DNA of 64,000 nt, taken from Meiothermus sp. Its GTDB lineage: Bacteria; Deinococcota; Deinococci; Deinococcales; Thermaceae. The DNA is taken from the NCBI RefSeq assembly GCF_026004055.1, contig NZ_BPIJ01000001.1:1116001-1180000 (forward strand), in the 5' to 3' direction. The position numbers were made by a program, and so were the translations under genes. The notes under the pieces were generated by a model. That model did not search any database. It was given only the letters and a program-made list of their open reading frames with translations, and was not told where the DNA came from. Below, one piece after another: positions 60,596 to 64,000 of the stretch (the first letter of the stretch is position 1; every line of letters starts with the position of its first letter).

Positions 60596-61789
60596 CTACC
60601 TAAACGTCCGCAAAAGCTTCCAATCCAGCTTCCCGGCTGGGGTCTTGACGATCTCCACCATCACCGCAGCCTCGTTGAAGCGCAGGCCCAGGTGGTCGGT
60701 GGGGGACATGTTGAAGATGCCGTGGGTGCCCACCACGTTGCGGGTGGCCTCGAGCTCATCCCTTAGCACCCGGCGGAAGGCGGCTAGGTTGGTGGGCTGT
60801 TCACGGCGCAGGGCGCGCTCGAGGGCTGGGCGCAGGATAGCCCAGGCGTCGTAGGCATGCCCGCCAAAGGTCGAGTAGCTGCCGATGCCAAAGCGCGATT
60901 CATACTGCTGCACGTAGCTGGTGGCTACCTGGCGGTTGGGAAAGTCGGGGGGGAGCTGGTCGAAGACCAGCACCGGGCCCGCCGGCAGCCGGGTGCCCAC
61001 CACCACATCGCCCCCTACCCGCAGGAAGTCGGGGTTGGCCACGCCGTGGGTCTGGTAGATGAGGCCCCGGTAGCCGCGCTCGCGCAGGGTGCGCTGGGGC
61101 AGCACCGGCGCCGTACCCGAGCCCCCGATCAAGACCGCATCGGGGTTGCGGGCCAGGATGCGCAGCACCTGACCGGCCACCGAGGTGTCGGTGCGGGCGA
61201 ACCGCTCCGAGGCCACCACCTGAATGCCGGCCTCGCGGGCGGCGGCCTCAAAGGCCCGGGCCCAGCCCTCGCCGTAGGCGTCGTTGAAGCCGATATAGGC
61301 AGCAGTTTTGACCCCGGAGGCGGCCATGTCCCGCACGATGGGCTGGCTCATCTGTTGCTCGGTCTGGGGGGTTTTGAAGACCCAGCGGCGCTTTTCATCT
61401 ACCGGGAAAACGATCTCCAGGTTGGCCGCGAGGGAGATTGTAGGCACCCCGGCCTCGGCCACCACATCGATCATGCCCAGGCTGGCCGGGGTGGTGGTGG
61501 TGCCGATGATGGCCAGCACCTGGTCTTCTTGCACCAGTCGTCGGGTAGCCCGCACGGCCTGGGTGGTGTCCGAGGCGTCGTCCAGGATGACAAACTGCAC
61601 CGGACGGCCCGCCACCCCACCGCGCCGGTTGACCTGCTCTTCCAGCAACACCAGGGTGTTGCGCTCGGGGATGCCCAAGCTGGCAGCAGGGCCGGTGGCC
61701 GAGACCACCACCCCAATCTTAAGCGGGGCCTGCTGGGCTAGGCCCAACCCCATTCCAAGTGCTAGAAGTCCTACCAAAGCTCGCTTCAT
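60596..61789 (-). CDS. ABC transporter substrate-binding protein (Leu/Ile/Val family)
   Basis: 397 residues from ATG 61789. A signal peptide (MKRALVGLLALGMGLGLAQQ) precedes a type I periplasmic-binding fold: PLKIGVVVSATGPAASLGIPERNTLVLLEEQVN, IIGTTTTPASLGMIDVVAEAGVPTIS and YSTFGGHAYDAW. No lipobox. Location in a phenylacetate operon suggests an aromatic acid ligand rather than branched amino acids. GGAG lies before ATG, and the start overlaps the stop of the dehydrogenase gene (ATGA). Confidence 0.93.
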   Translation of the reverse strand: MKRALVGLLALGMGLGLAQQAPLKIGVVVSATGPAASLGIPERNTLVLLEEQVNRRGGVAGRPVQFVILDDASDTTQAVRATRRLVQEDQVLAIIGTTTTPASLGMIDVVAEAGVPTISLAANLEIVFPVDEKRRWVFKTPQTEQQMSQPIVRDMAASGVKTAAYIGFNDAYGEGWARAFEAAAREAGIQVVASERFARTDTSVAGQVLRILARNPDAVLIGGSGTAPVLPQRTLRERGYRGLIYQTHGVANPDFLRVGGDVVVGTRLPAGPVLVFDQLPPDFPNRQVATSYVQQYESRFGIGSYSTFGGHAYDAWAILRPALERALRREQPTNLAAFRRVLRDELEATRNVVGTHGIFNMSPTDHLGLRFNEAAVMVEIVKTPAGKLDWKLLRTFR

Positions 61790-63363
61790 TCTGTCTCCTC
61801 CGTTGTGTGGGTTTGCCAATCTTCCCGGGTGGATACCCCAGGTAGATCTCCAAAAGTTTCAAGCCCGGCGGCTACCATCCGGCGCAGCAAAGGGTGGGGG
61901 CGGTAGCGATCCTCGCCCAGTTCAGCGTGCAGGCCGTCCAACGCCCGCAACACCGGCTTGAGCCAGATGCGCTCGGCCCACTCCAAAGGCCCCAAGGGGT
62001 AGCCGGTGCCCAGGCGCATGGCCCGGTTCAGGTCGGTGGGGCCGGCCACGCCCTCGGCCAGGGCCGAGACCGCCTCGTTGATGAGCAAAGCCAGGATGCG
62101 AAACCCCACCCCGCCGGGCTGGTCGGGCAACACCAAGGTGTTGTAACCATGCGCACCAAAATAGGTTTGGGCCAGCCTCAGGGCCTGGTTTGCCCCGCTC
62201 AAAGGCGCGTAGAGTTCGACCACGGCCTTTTCCCCAACCGGCGGAACCAGGCTGAATCCTGCTAGGGCCCGACCCCGGAACTCGGCCTGTATAGAGCTGG
62301 CGGAATGCCCCCAAACCAGCGAGACCACTGGCAGGTTCTCAAAAAAGTCGTGTTTGCGCTCCAGCATCACCCGGCAGTCCAGCACGAAGCGGGCCTCGGC
62401 TACGTTTTCGGTGTGTTGGAAGCGAGCCCGCAGTTCTTTGGCGAGCGGATTTGGCCCGATGATGAGGGGGAGGGGAATTGCCTGGGTTTGAGCTGGCGGT
62501 GGAGCGGGGAGTGGGGGCGGCCCAGGGGGGTAGCGATACCAACCCTGGCCGCTCTTGCGCCCCAATAACCCGGCGGCTACCCGTTGGAACTGGAGGGGAT
62601 GGGGCCGGTAGCGGGGTTCGCCATAGAAGCTCTGGTAGACCGAGCTCGAGGCAGCATAGTTGACGTCCAACCCAATCAGATCCATCAGCTCAAAAGGCCC
62701 CATAGGGAAGCCCAGCCCCCGCATGATCCAGTCGATGTGTTCCTTGGGAATGCCCTCGCCATAGAGCCGCAGGGCCTCGCCATAGAAGGGACGGGCCACA
62801 CGGTTCACCAGAAAACCAGGGGCATCCACCACCTGCACAGGCTCCTTGCCCCAAGCCTGCATCAGTGTATGCATGCGCTCCAAGAGCGTCGGGTCGGTTT
62901 GTAGACCCCCCACCACCTCCACCAGCTTCATACGCTGGGCGGGATTAAAAAAGTGCAACCCCAGTACCCGTCCGGGGTGCTCGACCCTGGCGGCGACCGC
63001 CGAGACCAGAAAGGTCGAGGTGTTGGTGGCCAGGATGTTGTAGGGGTTAAGCTCACCCAGCTTGCCGAGCAGTTCTTGCTTGAGCTCGAGCTGCTCCGGT
63101 ACCGCCTCGATCACCAGGTCGGCCCGCGCGCAATCCTCCAGCGACCCCGTGGGGTGCAGACGGGCCAGCACCGCTTCTACCGGCTCTGGCAAGCGCCCCT
63201 TCTCGGCCATTTTTTGCAGGTCGGCCCGAATCTCGGTTAGGGCTTTCTCGATGGCTGCAGGATAGGGGTCGTAAAGCCAGACCGGGTGCCGGGCCATGGC
63301 CGCTACCTGGGCAATTCCCCGGCCCATGGTGCCAGCCCCCAGAATCGCCACCGTTTCCTTCAC
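61786..63363 (-). CDS. 3-hydroxyacyl-CoA dehydrogenase, two-domain form (PaaH-like)
   Basis: 525 residues from GTG 63363, with AGGGAGG upstream. GAGTMGRGIAQVAA near residue 10 binds NAD; NTSTFLVSAVAA and GLHFFNPAQRMKLVEVV (catalytic His) near 140 complete the first unit, followed by a C-terminal dimerisation domain PGFLVNRVARPFYGEALRLYGEG and a second, divergent copy (FRILALLINEAVSALAEGVA) near 440. This is the usual PaaH layout, oxidising 3-hydroxyadipyl-CoA in the phenylacetate pathway. First gene of the operon. Confidence 0.92.
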   Translation of the reverse strand: MKETVAILGAGTMGRGIAQVAAMARHPVWLYDPYPAAIEKALTEIRADLQKMAEKGRLPEPVEAVLARLHPTGSLEDCARADLVIEAVPEQLELKQELLGKLGELNPYNILATNTSTFLVSAVAARVEHPGRVLGLHFFNPAQRMKLVEVVGGLQTDPTLLERMHTLMQAWGKEPVQVVDAPGFLVNRVARPFYGEALRLYGEGIPKEHIDWIMRGLGFPMGPFELMDLIGLDVNYAASSSVYQSFYGEPRYRPHPLQFQRVAAGLLGRKSGQGWYRYPPGPPPLPAPPPAQTQAIPLPLIIGPNPLAKELRARFQHTENVAEARFVLDCRVMLERKHDFFENLPVVSLVWGHSASSIQAEFRGRALAGFSLVPPVGEKAVVELYAPLSGANQALRLAQTYFGAHGYNTLVLPDQPGGVGFRILALLINEAVSALAEGVAGPTDLNRAMRLGTGYPLGPLEWAERIWLKPVLRALDGLHAELGEDRYRPHPLLRRMVAAGLETFGDLPGVSTREDWQTHTTEETE

Positions 63364-63377
63364 CAAGCCTCCCTTTA

Positions 63378-63401
63378 CCAAACAAACACTCGTTTGTTTA
63401 C
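63378..63401. promoter_or_regulatory. palindromic operator-like site before the phenylacetate operon
   Basis: AAACAAAC-ACTC-GTTTGTTT is a perfect 8-4-8 inverted repeat 17 bases upstream of the GTG of the first operon gene. Its form resembles TetR-family sites such as those of Thermus PaaR (inverted CNAACG-type halves), which release DNA on binding phenylacetyl-CoA. The regulator gene is not in this window. Confidence 0.6.
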
Positions 63402-63526
63402 CTTTACGTTGGGCGTCAGTCTAAACGCAGGTTTTCCCGCTGTCAAGGCAGCGCCGTTGCATTCTCGTCTGCAAGCTCAAGCCAGCCTGCTTGCTCACGG
63501 CATAGCATGCTTTATGTCTTTCAGCA

Positions 63527-63532
63527 TACAAT
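63527..63532 (+). promoter_or_regulatory. -10 box of the DUF503 gene, leaderless type
   Basis: TACAAT, six bases before ATG 63539. A GGAG lies too close to ATG to be a normal ribosome site. Confidence 0.5.
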
Positions 63533-63538
63533 CGGAGC

Positions 63539-63919
63539 ATGAAAGCCTACCTAGGCCTCTACACCGCGCGCCTCGAGATGCCCTGGGTAAAAAGCCTCAA
63601 GGAAAAGCGGGCGCTGGTCAAACCGGCCATCGAGCGTTTGCGGGCGCGCTTCCCGGTTTCGGCAGCGCGGTTGGCCGGACAGAACGATTACGGCTGGGAG
63701 GTGGTGGGTTTTAGCCTGATCGGCCACGATGGAGTCTGGGTCGAGACCGTTCTGCGCGAGGCCGCCGACTTTATCGCGGCCCAGGCCGAGTACGAGGTAG
63801 TGGAGGTGAGCTGGAGCGTGGAGGAAGTGAGCCTGGAAGAACTCATTACCCCAGTGCCGTCCTCTAAATGGCCCTTCAGAGAAAAACCTGCCCCTCCCCT
63901 ACCCCGCGGGTCGGATTAA
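63539..63919 (+). CDS. DUF503 (YlxP-like) protein
   Basis: 126 residues. KAYLGLYTARLEMPWVKSLKEKRALVKPAIERLRARFPVSAARLAGQNDYGWEVVGFSLIG is the DUF503 core; the proline-rich tail adds about 30 residues. In Bacillus the relative YlxP lies in the nusA-infB-rbfA cluster and is thought to touch ribosome maturation. No such neighbours are seen here. Confidence 0.88.
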   Translation: MKAYLGLYTARLEMPWVKSLKEKRALVKPAIERLRARFPVSAARLAGQNDYGWEVVGFSLIGHDGVWVETVLREAADFIAAQAEYEVVEVSWSVEEVSLEELITPVPSSKWPFREKPAPPLPRGSD

Positions 63920-64000
63920 GTAGGGTTTTCCCCTGCCAGCCGTGCTGGGCAGAAAAGGAAGAACTGTAGCCGATGGTCGTCGTTTTCGTTTTGCCGCTGG
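63920..64000. other. end of window, possible start of another gene
   Basis: ATG at 63973 opens a frame reading MVVVFVLPL to the window edge, which looks like an N-terminal hydrophobic strand or signal, but too little is present to judge. A hairpin-like CTGCCAGC/GCTGGGCAG lies near 63935. Confidence 0.25.

Overview
The window looks like chromosome from a member of the Deinococcota, most likely Meiothermus or a close relative. The basis is a high G+C content, the gene set (FloA, NfeD, PlsY, LysW-like protein, giant TamB-like protein, PduO-type adenosyltransferase, DeoC plus aldehyde dehydrogenase), many leaderless-looking starts (a TANNNT box six bases before ATG or GTG) and a striking excess of the hexamer CTCGAG. 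The genus is inferred from family resemblance, not from a search.

Layout. 1-5.6 kb: floA and an nfeD-type gene leftward, then aroE, yigZ and asnS rightward. 5.6-12.47 kb: a tRNA-Gln(UUG) gene whose 3' 44 bases recur exactly at 12389-12432. Between the copies lies a 6.65-kb integrated element with a tyrosine recombinase, two or more small unknown genes, a primase-polymerase, an SF3-like or phage-type ATPase/helicase, a small HTH gene, GTGCACG repeat clusters and paired arm-type repeats. Most of its larger genes carry frameshifts, so it looks decayed. 12.5-14.8 kb: a receiver-domain protein and a secreted WD40 protein. 15-17.4 kb: a BtuF-like binding protein, a 99-residue unknown, a corrinoid adenosyltransferase and an MntA/HepT-like pair. 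17.4-22.8 kb: a serine hydrolase, a LysM/M23 peptidase, formyl-THF cyclo-ligase, an FmdB-like protein, an SPFH protein and PlsY.

23.2-31 kb: a double aldehyde dehydrogenase with deoC (deoxyribose breakdown), a LysW-like zinc protein, an LCP-family protein, an acetyltransferase, a second serine hydrolase and two tiny membrane proteins. 31.25-39.6 kb: one TamB-like gene of about 2780 codons. 40-43.8 kb: acylphosphatase, HflX, a HAD hydrolase and a DUF218 protein. 44-49.5 kb: a proline/glycine-rich membrane protein followed by a MoxR-DUF58-VWA-VWA-VWA operon. 49.8-52.2 kb: a LON-domain protein and a frameshifted gamma-glutamyltransferase. 52.2-63.4 kb: a long leftward operon joining phenylacetate/acyl-CoA metabolism (PaaK, PaaI, thiolase, SDR, hydroxyacyl-CoA dehydrogenase) to a Liv-type ABC importer with a permease-ATPase fusion, probably for an aromatic or branched acid. 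It begins at a palindromic, TetR-type operator-like site. A DUF503 gene closes the window.

The intergenic spaces are unusually rich in small non-coding mobile repeats. At least four families with terminal inverted repeats are visible. Three copies of one family overlap gene stop codons, and at 49.5-49.8 kb three different repeats are nested inside one another.
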